Assembly (NCBI GenBank): GCA_947501805.1
Contig: CANMXJ010000008.1
Location: forward strand, 1-64,000
Direction of reading: 5' to 3'
Origin: an uncultured Sulfitobacter sp.
GTDB taxonomy: Bacteria > Pseudomonadota > Alphaproteobacteria > Rhodobacterales > Rhodobacteraceae
DNA: 64,000 nucleotides
The translations under genes were made by a program, and so were the position numbers. Below, piece by piece: positions 36,886 through 44,938 of the stretch; position 1 is the stretch's first letter, and each line of letters opens with the position of its first letter. The notes beneath the pieces were generated by a model that was given only the letters and a program-made list of their open reading frames with translations, was not told the origin of the DNA and ran no database searches.

Positions 36886-37754
36886 CTGATGCGCCTCCCC
36901 AAACCACTGGCGGCCAAGACAAAGACGATGGCGACAAACCCGACCGACATCATAGCCAGCAACGAAAGGGTCGCGCCCAAAGGCCAGTTATTCGCAGCGC
37001 CGAATTGCACCTGAATAAGATTGGCGATCATCTTGCCATCAGACCCGCCAACAAGGGAGGGCGTGACGTAATCCCCGACAGTAGGAATAAAGATGATAAG
37101 ACAGGCCGCGATGATACCCGGAATTGTCAATGGCAGCGTGACCCGCAAGAAGCGCTGCACAGCACTGTTGCCCAGATCAGTTGCGGCCTCAAGCAAGCTG
37201 AGATCAATCTTTTGCAACGACACGTAGATCGGCAAAATGGCAAACGGTGCCCATGCATGGGCAAGCGTCAGCACAACCGCAAATTCGTTATACAGCAGGA
37301 ACGTAAGTGGCGTGTCGATCACCCCGATGCTGAGGAGTGCAGAATTCAGAACGCCATTGAATCCCAAGATAAGTTTCCACGCAAAAACACGCAGCAGATA
37401 ACTTGACCAGAACGGGATCGTGATCAGCAAAAGCCAAAGCGTTTTGCGGCGTGCCTTCAGAGCGATAAAATACGCAATCGGATAGGCCAGCGCGACAGTG
37501 AACAACGTGACAGCACCTGCGATCAGAACCGAGCGGATCATCAGGTAACGGACCAGCGGATCAGTGAAGGCCTCGCGGTAGTTTGCCAGCGTTACGGTAC
37601 GATCAACGGACACATAGGTTTGCGTCCAAAGCGAATAGGCCACAAGGATCGCCAAAGGTGCCGCGACCAACAGCCCCACATAAAGTGTTGCAGGTCCGCT
37701 AAGCGCTATTCCTCTTGATGCTTCACTCTTGAAGTTGACCAAAATACCCCCCAA
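36882..37754 (-). CDS. Polyamine-type ABC transporter permease (PotB/PotH-like)
   Basis: A 290-residue permease, first gene of the operon. It has six predicted helices, a periplasmic loop after the first helix as in PotB/PotH, and the EAA loop LEAATDLGNSAVQRFLRVTL. No ATG is available near the start. TTG at 37754 or TTG at 37742 (with a GGGGGG run just upstream) are the options, so the first residues are uncertain. A weak start on the first permease gene may keep its level below that of the binding protein. Confidence 0.87.
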   Translation of the reverse strand: MGGILVNFKSEASRGIALSGPATLYVGLLVAAPLAILVAYSLWTQTYVSVDRTVTLANYREAFTDPLVRYLMIRSVLIAGAVTLFTVALAYPIAYFIALKARRKTLWLLLITIPFWSSYLLRVFAWKLILGFNGVLNSALLSIGVIDTPLTFLLYNEFAVVLTLAHAWAPFAILPIYVSLQKIDLSLLEAATDLGNSAVQRFLRVTLPLTIPGIIAACLIIFIPTVGDYVTPSLVGGSDGKMIANLIQVQFGAANNWPLGATLSLLAMMSVGFVAIVFVLAASGLGRRIR

Positions 37755-37770
37755 AGCGACCAGATCGGGA

Positions 37771-37792
37771 TTAATGGACGCTCGTCCATTAA
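37771..37792. promoter_or_regulatory. Perfect 22-bp palindromic operator of the BetI-like regulator
   Basis: TTAATGGACG, CT, CGTCCATTAA: a perfect 10-bp inverted repeat with a 2-bp spacer. It lies in the divergent region between the ABC transporter operon (start about 37754 or 37742) and the TetR gene. Its form recalls the BetI operator (ATTGAACG/CGTTCAAT type). It probably controls both transcription units. Confidence 0.82.
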
Positions 37793-37853
37793 CTATTGCC
37801 TAGAGTCATTGCGCGTGTCAATCTTTGATGTATTGCTGCACCTTCCGTCCGAA

Positions 37854-38540
37854 ATGGAGGCCGTTCGTTTGACAACCCCAGCGGTAAAACCCGAGCAAAG
37901 CGCTGACAAGCGCCCCTCCAAGCGCGACCCCGAAAACGCCAAACGGGTGCTGATCCGCGCAACCCTCGATACCATTGCCGAAATCGGGATTACCGACACC
38001 ACCGTCAGCAAGATCATTGAACGCGCAGGGGTGTCGCGCGGGATGATCCATCTGCACTTTGGCGGCAAAGGGATGCTGCTGACGGCAGCCGCAAAATTTG
38101 TCAGCGAAGAATATTATCAAGAGGTTGACCGCCGTATCCAGCAAGCGGCAAAAAATCCCGAAGCAATTATTATGGCCGTCATTCACGCAGACCTGAGCGA
38201 GGTGTTGATGAACACAAGGTCAACCCGAATTTGGCACGCATTTCGCGGCATCGCGGGGTCGAATGCCAGTATCGCTGTTTACAGTAACACCCGCGACAAA
38301 CGGCTTCGTCACCTAATTCGGGCAGCATTTGACACGCTTGCAAAAGAGTATGATCAGGACGAACATGCCACGCGCGCCCGCGACGCAACGTTTGGTCTGC
38401 TGGTGATGCTTGAGGGGATGTGGGTGGACTACCTCTCCCACCCAAACGAATTTTCGCGAGAGGTTGCAACATCAATTGTTCGCCGGTTCATGGCAGGAAT
38501 TTTCCCACGTCATTTTCAGGAACAACCGGCTTCTGAATAG
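37854..38540 (+). CDS. TetR family regulator, BetI-like
   Basis: A protein of about 228 residues with an N-terminal TetR HTH (LDTIAEIGITDTTVSKIIER, then AGVSRGMIHLHFGGKGMLL). The C-terminal segment IWHAFRGIAGSNASIAVYSN and the late GLLVMLEGMWVDYL resemble BetI, the choline-sensing repressor. The ATG at 37854 lacks a good ribosome site. A longer form from TTG 37809 or GTG 37815 cannot be excluded. It is divergent from the polyamine/betaine operon with a perfect palindrome between them, so repression of that operon is likely, relieved by a quaternary or poly-amine. Confidence 0.84.
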   Translation: MEAVRLTTPAVKPEQSADKRPSKRDPENAKRVLIRATLDTIAEIGITDTTVSKIIERAGVSRGMIHLHFGGKGMLLTAAAKFVSEEYYQEVDRRIQQAAKNPEAIIMAVIHADLSEVLMNTRSTRIWHAFRGIAGSNASIAVYSNTRDKRLRHLIRAAFDTLAKEYDQDEHATRARDATFGLLVMLEGMWVDYLSHPNEFSREVATSIVRRFMAGIFPRHFQEQPASE

Positions 38541-38578
38541 CTGTATCTGCCAGATATGTTTCAACGTTGATTTTCAAA

Positions 38579-39436
38579 TCAAAGGGCTTGTAATCGACCG
38601 TACATATCAGGTCGGCGATCCCTGAATAGACCCCAGGATGATCTATAGTCTGCCGTTGCCGCAAGGTCGATTGTCGCAGTGATTTGTATCTGTGATGTCC
38701 GGTCTGCCTCGGCGATAAGTGCACCGGTGTGATCTGCTATGAACGAAGTGCCATAGAATGTGATTTCGGTTCGGCCAGAGGTTTCTTTACCAACACGGTT
38801 AGACGCAATGACGGGAACGATGTTTGCGGCTGCATGACCTTGCATAACGCGTCTCCAATGTGGCGCACTATCAATCGACGGATCTGCAGGTTCGGAACCG
38901 ATTGCTGTGGGGTACAGCAACATTTCAGCGCCCTGCAACACAAGTGATCGGGCAGTTTCCGGAAACCACTGGTCCCAGCAGATCGCGCACCCCAGTTTGC
39001 CAAAGGATGTCTCACAAACTTGAAAGCCGGTATCGCCTGGGCTGAAGTAAAACTTTTCCTCATAGCCGGGATTCTGAGGTATGTGTGTTTTGCGATAGTG
39101 TCCGACGATTTCTCCATCAGCGTCCGCGACCACGAGAGAGTTGAAAAACGCCTGTCCCGACCGTTCAAAGAATGAAATTGGCAATACAATCCCCAGCTCT
39201 CTTGCGAGGCTGGTAAAATGCTGAACGACGCGACTGTCTGTTTGTCTGGCAGCAAGTGCAAAGTGTTCCGCTGATTGCTCGATGCAGAAATAGGGCGTTT
39301 CAAACAGCTCTTGCAAAAGAACAATCTGAGCGCCCTGTGAGACTGCTTCGCGGACCAGTTTCTCTGCCCGCGCAATGTTGTCATCCACATCCCAGCCACA
39401 AGGCATCTGTGTCGCAGCAACTGTTACTTCGCGCAT
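38579..39436 (-). CDS. aguB: Carbon-nitrogen hydrolase, N-carbamoylputrescine amidase-like
   Basis: A 285-residue nitrilase-superfamily amidase. The catalytic triad is visible: E43 in LQELFETPYF, K116 in YRKTHIP and C153 in CAICWDQWFPE. The CWDQWFPE context and the length match AguB, which hydrolyses N-carbamoylputrescine to putrescine, CO2 and ammonia. ATG 39436 follows AAAGG. It converges with the TetR gene and is close to the polyamine-type operon. Agmatine deiminase is not in the window. Beta-ureidopropionase-like activity is an alternative. Confidence 0.84.
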   Translation of the reverse strand: MREVTVAATQMPCGWDVDDNIARAEKLVREAVSQGAQIVLLQELFETPYFCIEQSAEHFALAARQTDSRVVQHFTSLARELGIVLPISFFERSGQAFFNSLVVADADGEIVGHYRKTHIPQNPGYEEKFYFSPGDTGFQVCETSFGKLGCAICWDQWFPETARSLVLQGAEMLLYPTAIGSEPADPSIDSAPHWRRVMQGHAAANIVPVIASNRVGKETSGRTEITFYGTSFIADHTGALIAEADRTSQIQITATIDLAATADYRSSWGLFRDRRPDMYGRLQAL

Positions 39437-39654
39437 TGGAAGGCCTTTCAAAAGAATCCCGTTACAAGGCACTATGGTGAAAAAAGTGAACCAAATTCAA
39501 ACTTATCAGTCACCTTGCAGTAAATTCTTCTAAATTCGCTCAGAAATGGTGCCGCGATAGGGTTCAAACCGACAGCGGTGGTTTACCAATTTCCCTTAAG
39601 ACTGCTCTGAACCTCATGCATGACAGGTGCGGTTTCCCGGAGCAGGACAAACCC

Positions 39655-40044
39655 ATGCCGAAATATCATTTTAGGGGCTTTTTCCCTTTGGATATTTCAA
39701 TCCCGTCGACGGGGCTGATACGTCTTAATTCGACTTATGATAGCACGTCGGCATACCGCTTTGAAATCACCGTTGATGACAGCACTTGGTCCGGTGAATC
39801 AGGAGCCAATGCCACCGCTGACGATGCATCCCAGCAAACAACAGTTGGCTATGTTGCAAATGGTCAGGTTGATCCGGATCTGGCAAATGACATGCAACGT
39901 ACTGTGCACGGGGACTACCAGCGCGGCTATGCTGGCGCTGACTCGATTGCCGACTTCAACGCTGGCAACACTTGCGCGTTAACTGACGGCGACACCGCAC
40001 GGCATATCACCTACAGACACGCCTTGCCGGAAATACTGGGCTAA
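39655..40044 (+). CDS. Small ORF resembling the leader domain of Hint-domain proteins
   Basis: A 129-residue ORF with AGGA before the ATG. The start MPKYHFRGFFPLDISI and the Asp/Ser/Thr-rich stretch YRFEITVDDSTWSGESGAN resemble the N-terminal leader domain of large roseobacter proteins that continue into a Hint (intein-like) domain. No Hint domain follows; the stop is at 40044. It may be a truncated remnant or a stand-alone leader. The resemblance is from memory of the family pattern and is weak. Confidence 0.4.
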   Translation: MPKYHFRGFFPLDISIPSTGLIRLNSTYDSTSAYRFEITVDDSTWSGESGANATADDASQQTTVGYVANGQVDPDLANDMQRTVHGDYQRGYAGADSIADFNAGNTCALTDGDTARHITYRHALPEILG

Positions 40045-40062
40045 CTCCCCCACTTACACACG

Positions 40063-40950
40063 TCAAATCCGATAAAACGCCGCTGCTGTTCTTGAAAACA
40101 CCTGTTCCGCGTCAGTGCCCGCCTGCTCGTGCACAAATGCAACAAGATCGGGGTACGTCTGATGAAGTTTATCCACCGGAAAGTTACTGCCAAACATCAC
40201 ACGGTCCGCCCCGAACAGCGCCAGAATTTCCTGCGTAACCCAAACTGCTGCACCACTCAGATCTGAACCAAAAAACATTGCATAACCGGAAAGCTTGACC
40301 GCCACATGTGGCAATTCTGACAGCGTTCGCATACCGTTACGCCACACCTCCATTCCACGGGCGGACATGTCATAAGGAGAGCCAAGATGGTCAATCACAA
40401 CAGGTATTTGCGGATAATCCGCCAAAAATTCAGCTGCTTGTCCCATCTGTTCCGGATAAAGTTGCAAATCAAAACTCAGCCCATGATCGGCAAGACAGGC
40501 AAATTGCAAGCGCCAAGTCGGATCGTCCAGATAGTTGCAGGGTGCAAAGCTTAACTCGGGGTGATCAGACAGGTGGGAAACAATCTGACGGATACCGCGC
40601 AAATTGGCATGTGCCTTGTGCCCCGCCAATTGATCCGTAAATGCTCTGGACGCCAGATCAGCAAAGGCCACAATCATAATCGGATGGCCAGAAACATCAG
40701 AAATATTCTGGATAAACGCAGTTTCGGCAACCGGATCTGGCAGCTTGGGATCAGCCTGCACATGTACCGAAGCAGTCAGGCAATTTTGCACACTTTCACT
40801 TAAGAACTCGTCCAGCAGATAGTCGCGCTGAATTGGTGTCGGGTCTCCAAACGGTTTTGGCGCGCCAATATCCTTGAGCCAGACATAACCCACGTCCAAA
40901 TCAGGCGATTGTGGTGCCCAAAGATGATGATGCGCATCAATGATCCTCAT
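40063..40950 (-). CDS. Amidohydrolase family protein (Amidohydro_2, lactonase-like)
   Basis: A 295-residue TIM-barrel metal-dependent hydrolase. It starts with the metal motif MRIIDAHHHLWAP, has VVIDHLGSP near residue 200 and ends with VMFGSNFPVDKL, carrying the late acidic region. This is the family of 2-pyrone-4,6-dicarboxylate lactonase and sugar lactonases. It lies 30 bp behind the aminotransferase gene at 40981 on the same strand, so the two are probably co-transcribed. The substrate is unknown. Confidence 0.83.
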   Translation of the reverse strand: MRIIDAHHHLWAPQSPDLDVGYVWLKDIGAPKPFGDPTPIQRDYLLDEFLSESVQNCLTASVHVQADPKLPDPVAETAFIQNISDVSGHPIMIVAFADLASRAFTDQLAGHKAHANLRGIRQIVSHLSDHPELSFAPCNYLDDPTWRLQFACLADHGLSFDLQLYPEQMGQAAEFLADYPQIPVVIDHLGSPYDMSARGMEVWRNGMRTLSELPHVAVKLSGYAMFFGSDLSGAAVWVTQEILALFGADRVMFGSNFPVDKLHQTYPDLVAFVHEQAGTDAEQVFSRTAAAFYRI

Positions 40951-40980
40951 CGCAGACCACCAGTCTGTCCACTACATATC

Positions 40981-42111
40981 TTAGTCATATTTCCATTCCT
41001 TCAACGCCTGCGAAACCCGCATCAGCCCGTCAGCCAGATTGACACCGCTACCACCGCCAACACCCAGACGAATGTGTTCCGGCTGGTCATAAGCGCTGCC
41101 GGGCAAGAGAAACGTCCGGTACGGATCAGCCAGCAGCACCTTGGCAAAGACATCACTGTCGATCCCCTTCGGCAACCGCCCCAGACCGATCAGCCCGGCG
41201 CGTGGTTTAACCCAACTTAACCCGTCTTGTGCAGCAACCCATTTGTCCATCTGCACAAGGTTCGCAGCCCCTTCGCGCCGCGCCTTTTCCATCGACGCGG
41301 CATAGCGTTCGGGGCGCAAGGCGATCTGCGCAATCACCTCGCCCATGATGTTCATAATCTCGGAGGAATTCTCCCGCAGGATTACCGCATCCATCACCAG
41401 TTCAGGATCAGGGCAGATCAGCCAACCGGTACGCAACCCTTGCAAGCCCAACGCCTTGCTAACGGAGCCCGTTGTGATCCCCCGCGCATACATGCCCGCG
41501 ATGGAAGGCGCACGGGTGCCGTCCCACTCAAGACCTGCATAAACCTCATCCACCAGTAGCCATGCCCCTACTCTATCCGCAATCCGCACCAGTTCTTCCA
41601 GCTCCCCCTGCCCCAGCAAATCTCCAGTCGGATTGTTCGGGTTGGTGATGAAAATCATCTTGGTTTTGGCTGTCACAGCATCCGCCACCTGATCCAATGG
41701 CAGACGCCAGCCATCCTTCTCCTTCCGGTTAACCTTGACCACTTTTGCGCCAATTGCCTTGGCCAGCACCTCGGCCTGTGGCCAACCCGGCGTCTCGATC
41801 ACAATCTCATCTTCAGGCTGCAAAAGCTGCATTATGGCCAAATAGTTCGCTTCGGCCGCCCCTGCGGTGATCAACACATCCTTGCGGGCACAGGTTCCCT
41901 GCAATCCCGCGTGGGTCAGGATATGATCACGCAACTCAGGCAGTCCACGGAAATCGCGATTGTTCCAATCCAGCGGCAATTGAGGGTCCAGATCGTCCAG
42001 ATACTCCCCAAGCACAGGCGATTGCGAAAGCGAAAAGCCGACAATCGCTTCGGGCGCAGCATCCGTGGTCTCCAGCAGATGCTGAAACAATGTGTGTATC
42101 TTGACTTTCAT
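40981..42111 (-). CDS. Class I/II PLP-dependent aminotransferase
   Basis: A 376-residue fold-type I aminotransferase. ITNPNNPTGDLLGQGE and LVDEVYAGLEW give PLP contacts. The Schiff-base Lys is in TGSVSKALGLQGLRTGW. The N-terminus is unlike standard AspC proteins; relatives include capreomycidine synthase-like enzymes. It is divergent from the MBL gene at 42136 with a 24-bp gap and sits upstream of the amidohydrolase gene. The substrate is not evident. Confidence 0.83.
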   Translation of the reverse strand: MKVKIHTLFQHLLETTDAAPEAIVGFSLSQSPVLGEYLDDLDPQLPLDWNNRDFRGLPELRDHILTHAGLQGTCARKDVLITAGAAEANYLAIMQLLQPEDEIVIETPGWPQAEVLAKAIGAKVVKVNRKEKDGWRLPLDQVADAVTAKTKMIFITNPNNPTGDLLGQGELEELVRIADRVGAWLLVDEVYAGLEWDGTRAPSIAGMYARGITTGSVSKALGLQGLRTGWLICPDPELVMDAVILRENSSEIMNIMGEVIAQIALRPERYAASMEKARREGAANLVQMDKWVAAQDGLSWVKPRAGLIGLGRLPKGIDSDVFAKVLLADPYRTFLLPGSAYDQPEHIRLGVGGGSGVNLADGLMRVSQALKEWKYD

Positions 42112-42135
42112 GCCCGCTCCTTACCCAATGCGTCC

Positions 42136-42894
42136 ATGAGTAACCGGATCACCCTCAAGGGCAAACCCAAACGTCTGGCCGTACTGGATTACGGATTGTT
42201 CGAAGTCCACGCAGGCCCGCGCACCATCGGTATATGCGGCTTTGTGATTGAAACGGACGCCGATGAAATTGTGCTGATCGACACCGGCTTTCCGCAGAAA
42301 TACGCAACTGATGCCGAGGCGGCCACGGCAGAGGATGACTTGGGCAGTTTCGGGCGCGTGCTGTCCGTCTCGCCAGAAAACATGCCGGGTCCGCAGCTGG
42401 CCAAACTGGGGCTGGCGAAATCGGATATCACCCTGATGATCCAAAGCCATACCCATATTGATCATGTGGGACATATGGCAGACTTTGCGCATGCCCCGAT
42501 CCTCATGTCCGCCGATGAGCGCGCCCTACCCCGTCCGCTATATTGGTCGGGCAAACAAATGATGGAATGGCCAGAGGCGGACTATCATTTGATCGCAAGC
42601 GATATCGTTCTGGGCGAGGGCTTCAAAGTGTTGCACTGCCCGGGTCATGCACCGGGGCAACTGGCATTCTTGATCGACTTACCACAGACAGGTTGGGTCA
42701 TGTTGACCTCTGATGCCATCAGCCGCGCTGCCGAGATAGACGAAAAATTCGCAGGATCATGGAACGTGGACCAAGCGATTTTCCACGGGGACAGGTTGAT
42801 GGGTTTGGCGGCTGAACGGGAGGCATTTGTGATCTACGGACATTCACCCGAACAATGGCCCAACCTGAAGAAAGCGCCACATTGGTTCGCGTAA
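42136..42894 (+). CDS. Metallo-beta-lactamase fold hydrolase, AHL-lactonase-like
   Basis: A 252-residue MBL protein. The metal motif H-x-H-x-D-H is SHTHIDHVGH (H105, H107, D109, H110). Further ligands are the His in CPGHAPGQ, the Asp in LTSDAIS and a late His in IYGHSPEQW. Size and motif order match N-acyl-homoserine lactonases of the AttM/AiiB group. ATG 42136 is the only reasonable start near the domain beginning. It is divergent from an aminotransferase and converges with an SDR gene. A role in lactone hydrolysis inside a catabolic pathway is as likely as quorum quenching. Confidence 0.8.
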   Translation: MSNRITLKGKPKRLAVLDYGLFEVHAGPRTIGICGFVIETDADEIVLIDTGFPQKYATDAEAATAEDDLGSFGRVLSVSPENMPGPQLAKLGLAKSDITLMIQSHTHIDHVGHMADFAHAPILMSADERALPRPLYWSGKQMMEWPEADYHLIASDIVLGEGFKVLHCPGHAPGQLAFLIDLPQTGWVMLTSDAISRAAEIDEKFAGSWNVDQAIFHGDRLMGLAAEREAFVIYGHSPEQWPNLKKAPHWFA

Positions 42895-42940
42895 CATCGC
42901 AGCATTGAAATTGCCGCAACAGGCACCAGGCGTCAGATGC

Positions 42941-43663
42941 TTAACGCACGTCACGACCCTGATTAAGAATGATCACGTTCCCGCTTGATATGTCACCTGC
43001 TGGGGACACCAGAAACCCGACCCAATCAGCAATTTCTGACGGCTGCATGGCGCGGCCATGTGGCATCTGCGCAATTGCTTTGGCCAGCACATCTTCGCTC
43101 AACACCCCAAACAACGGGGTTTCAGTCATTGCTGGGGCAATCGAATTTACCGCAATCTTGTCTGTCGCAAAACGGCGGGCCAAATCCTTGGTCAGATTAT
43201 CAAGTGCCGCCTTGGACGCACGGTAGTGCGGCGGGTCGAACACGTCGAAATTATAAGCCCCGTTCGAGGAAATATTGACGATCTTGCGCACACCGTCCCG
43301 CCCCATCATCAGCTTGATCGCGGCCTGACAACAATGGAACGCGGCCGAGAAATTTAGCGCCATCTGCCGCTCGAACTCATCCACAGGAATGTCGGGAAAT
43401 TCAGACATAAAACAAGTACCCGCATTGTTGACCAATACGTCAACACCACCGTGGTCCGCCTTGATCTGTGCAAACGCCGCGCCAATCGCTGATGCGTCCA
43501 TCAAATCGACACACATTTCTGTAAATCCCGCCTGCGCCATGCCTTCCAAACCGTGCGCGTCCACATCCAGACCGACAACATGACATTCATCCGACATCAG
43601 GCGCGCGACAATCGCGCGGCCCATGCCACCTGCCGCACCTGTTACTACTGCAATCCTGTTCAT
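42941..43663 (-). CDS. SDR family NAD(P)-dependent oxidoreductase
   Basis: A 240-residue classical short-chain dehydrogenase. The cofactor motif is VVTGAAGGMGRAI, followed by NNAG, the Ser of NISSNGAYN and the catalytic Tyr-x3-Lys in HYRASKAALDN. The end NVIILNQGRDVR is near full length for the family. It is divergent from the aminotransferase gene at 43758. It probably oxidises or reduces a hydroxy/oxo group in the same unknown pathway. Confidence 0.87.
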   Translation of the reverse strand: MNRIAVVTGAAGGMGRAIVARLMSDECHVVGLDVDAHGLEGMAQAGFTEMCVDLMDASAIGAAFAQIKADHGGVDVLVNNAGTCFMSEFPDIPVDEFERQMALNFSAAFHCCQAAIKLMMGRDGVRKIVNISSNGAYNFDVFDPPHYRASKAALDNLTKDLARRFATDKIAVNSIAPAMTETPLFGVLSEDVLAKAIAQMPHGRAMQPSEIADWVGFLVSPAGDISSGNVIILNQGRDVR

Positions 43664-43757
43664 GTCCCTGCCCTATTCGTTGTGGCCTATCACAGACCGC
43701 CGCGTTACCCTTTAAATAGATGTAAACGCACATAATCCACTTGCCAAGGAATGCCTC

Positions 43758-44921
43758 ATGCCCATCCGCCCTGCCCGCCGTATTACGGACACATCGCCCA
43801 AGAATTTCGGCATGTTCGCCAAGGCCGTTGGTATGGAGGGTGATTTGATCCACCTCGAACTAGGCATGCCCGCCGAAGACACCCCACAGCATATCAAAGA
43901 CGCGACAATCGCGGCGCTGCAAGCGGGTCATGTACACTACTCCGATCTGCAAGGCATTCCGGCGTTGCGTGCCGCCATCGCAGACAAACTGCGCCACCAA
44001 AACGGGATGGACCTATCTGCTGACGAAGTGATTGTTACCAACGGGCTAACGCAAGCCTCTTTTGCTGCTTTCATGGCATTTCTGGATACGGGCGACGAAT
44101 GTCTGCTGCTTGCTCCCTACTACCCGCAACACATCGGCAAGGCAGAACTGGCCGGTGCAAAAGTGACCATCGCGCCGCTGGACGCGGCAAACAATTTTTC
44201 TATCAATCGCACCTTGATAGAGCCACATATCACGCCTGCAACCCGCGCCATTGCACTGATCAATCCCTGCAATCCAACGGGCCGTGTTTACACCCGTGAT
44301 GAACTGCAAATCCTTGCCGATTTAGCGCAAGAAAATGACCTGCTCGTCTTTTCTGATGAGGTTTACGAAGAGATCACCTATGATGGGGCTACACATATCT
44401 CTATTGCTTCCCTGCCCGGCATGAAGGAACGCACAATCACCATGTGCGCCTTTACCAAATCACATGCCATGGATGGTTGGCGGCTTGGATACATCGCCGC
44501 TGATGCCGCGCTGATCGGGCCATGCATGAAGATGACGACAAGCGAAGTGACCCACGTTAATACATTTGTCCAGCATGGCGCAGTGGCGGCGTTAACGGGC
44601 GATCCTGCCATCCTTGCATCAATGGTCGAACGCGACAGACAGCGGCGTGATCTTGTAGTCGGGCGGCTGAACCAAATGCCGGGCGTGACCTGTTCGCATG
44701 TCGAAGGCACGATTTATGCTTTTCCCGACATCTCTGCAACAGGGCTAAGCGCGCAAGACTGTGCCGATCGGCTTTTGTACGAAACCGGCGTGGTTGTGGA
44801 AGCGGGCACATTTTACGGAGAGGCTGGCGAAGGCCATTTGCGCGTTTGTTTCGGGTGTGCGGAACTTCAGGTGTTGGAGGACGCGATGGACCGGATGCAG
44901 CAGTTTTTCAATAAACTTTAA
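43758..44921 (+). CDS. Class I/II PLP-dependent aminotransferase (second)
   Basis: A 387-residue fold-type I aminotransferase. It has LELGMPAEDTPQ near the start, INPCNPTGRVYTRDE, FSDEVYEEITYDG and the Schiff-base Lys in FTKSHAMDGWRLGY. It is not closely similar to the aminotransferase at 40981. The gene is alone on the plus strand between a divergent SDR gene and a convergent kynureninase-like gene. Aromatic or aspartate-type amino acids are possible substrates. Confidence 0.86.
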   Translation: MPIRPARRITDTSPKNFGMFAKAVGMEGDLIHLELGMPAEDTPQHIKDATIAALQAGHVHYSDLQGIPALRAAIADKLRHQNGMDLSADEVIVTNGLTQASFAAFMAFLDTGDECLLLAPYYPQHIGKAELAGAKVTIAPLDAANNFSINRTLIEPHITPATRAIALINPCNPTGRVYTRDELQILADLAQENDLLVFSDEVYEEITYDGATHISIASLPGMKERTITMCAFTKSHAMDGWRLGYIAADAALIGPCMKMTTSEVTHVNTFVQHGAVAALTGDPAILASMVERDRQRRDLVVGRLNQMPGVTCSHVEGTIYAFPDISATGLSAQDCADRLLYETGVVVEAGTFYGEAGEGHLRVCFGCAELQVLEDAMDRMQQFFNKL

Positions 44922-44938
44922 ACGGTAGATGTTAGTCC

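Noticed and set aside
40063-40950. Assignment of the amidohydrolase as 2-pyrone-4,6-dicarboxylate lactonase (ligI).
   Set aside because: No protocatechuate 4,5-cleavage genes are in the window, and the family has many lactonase and decarboxylase members.
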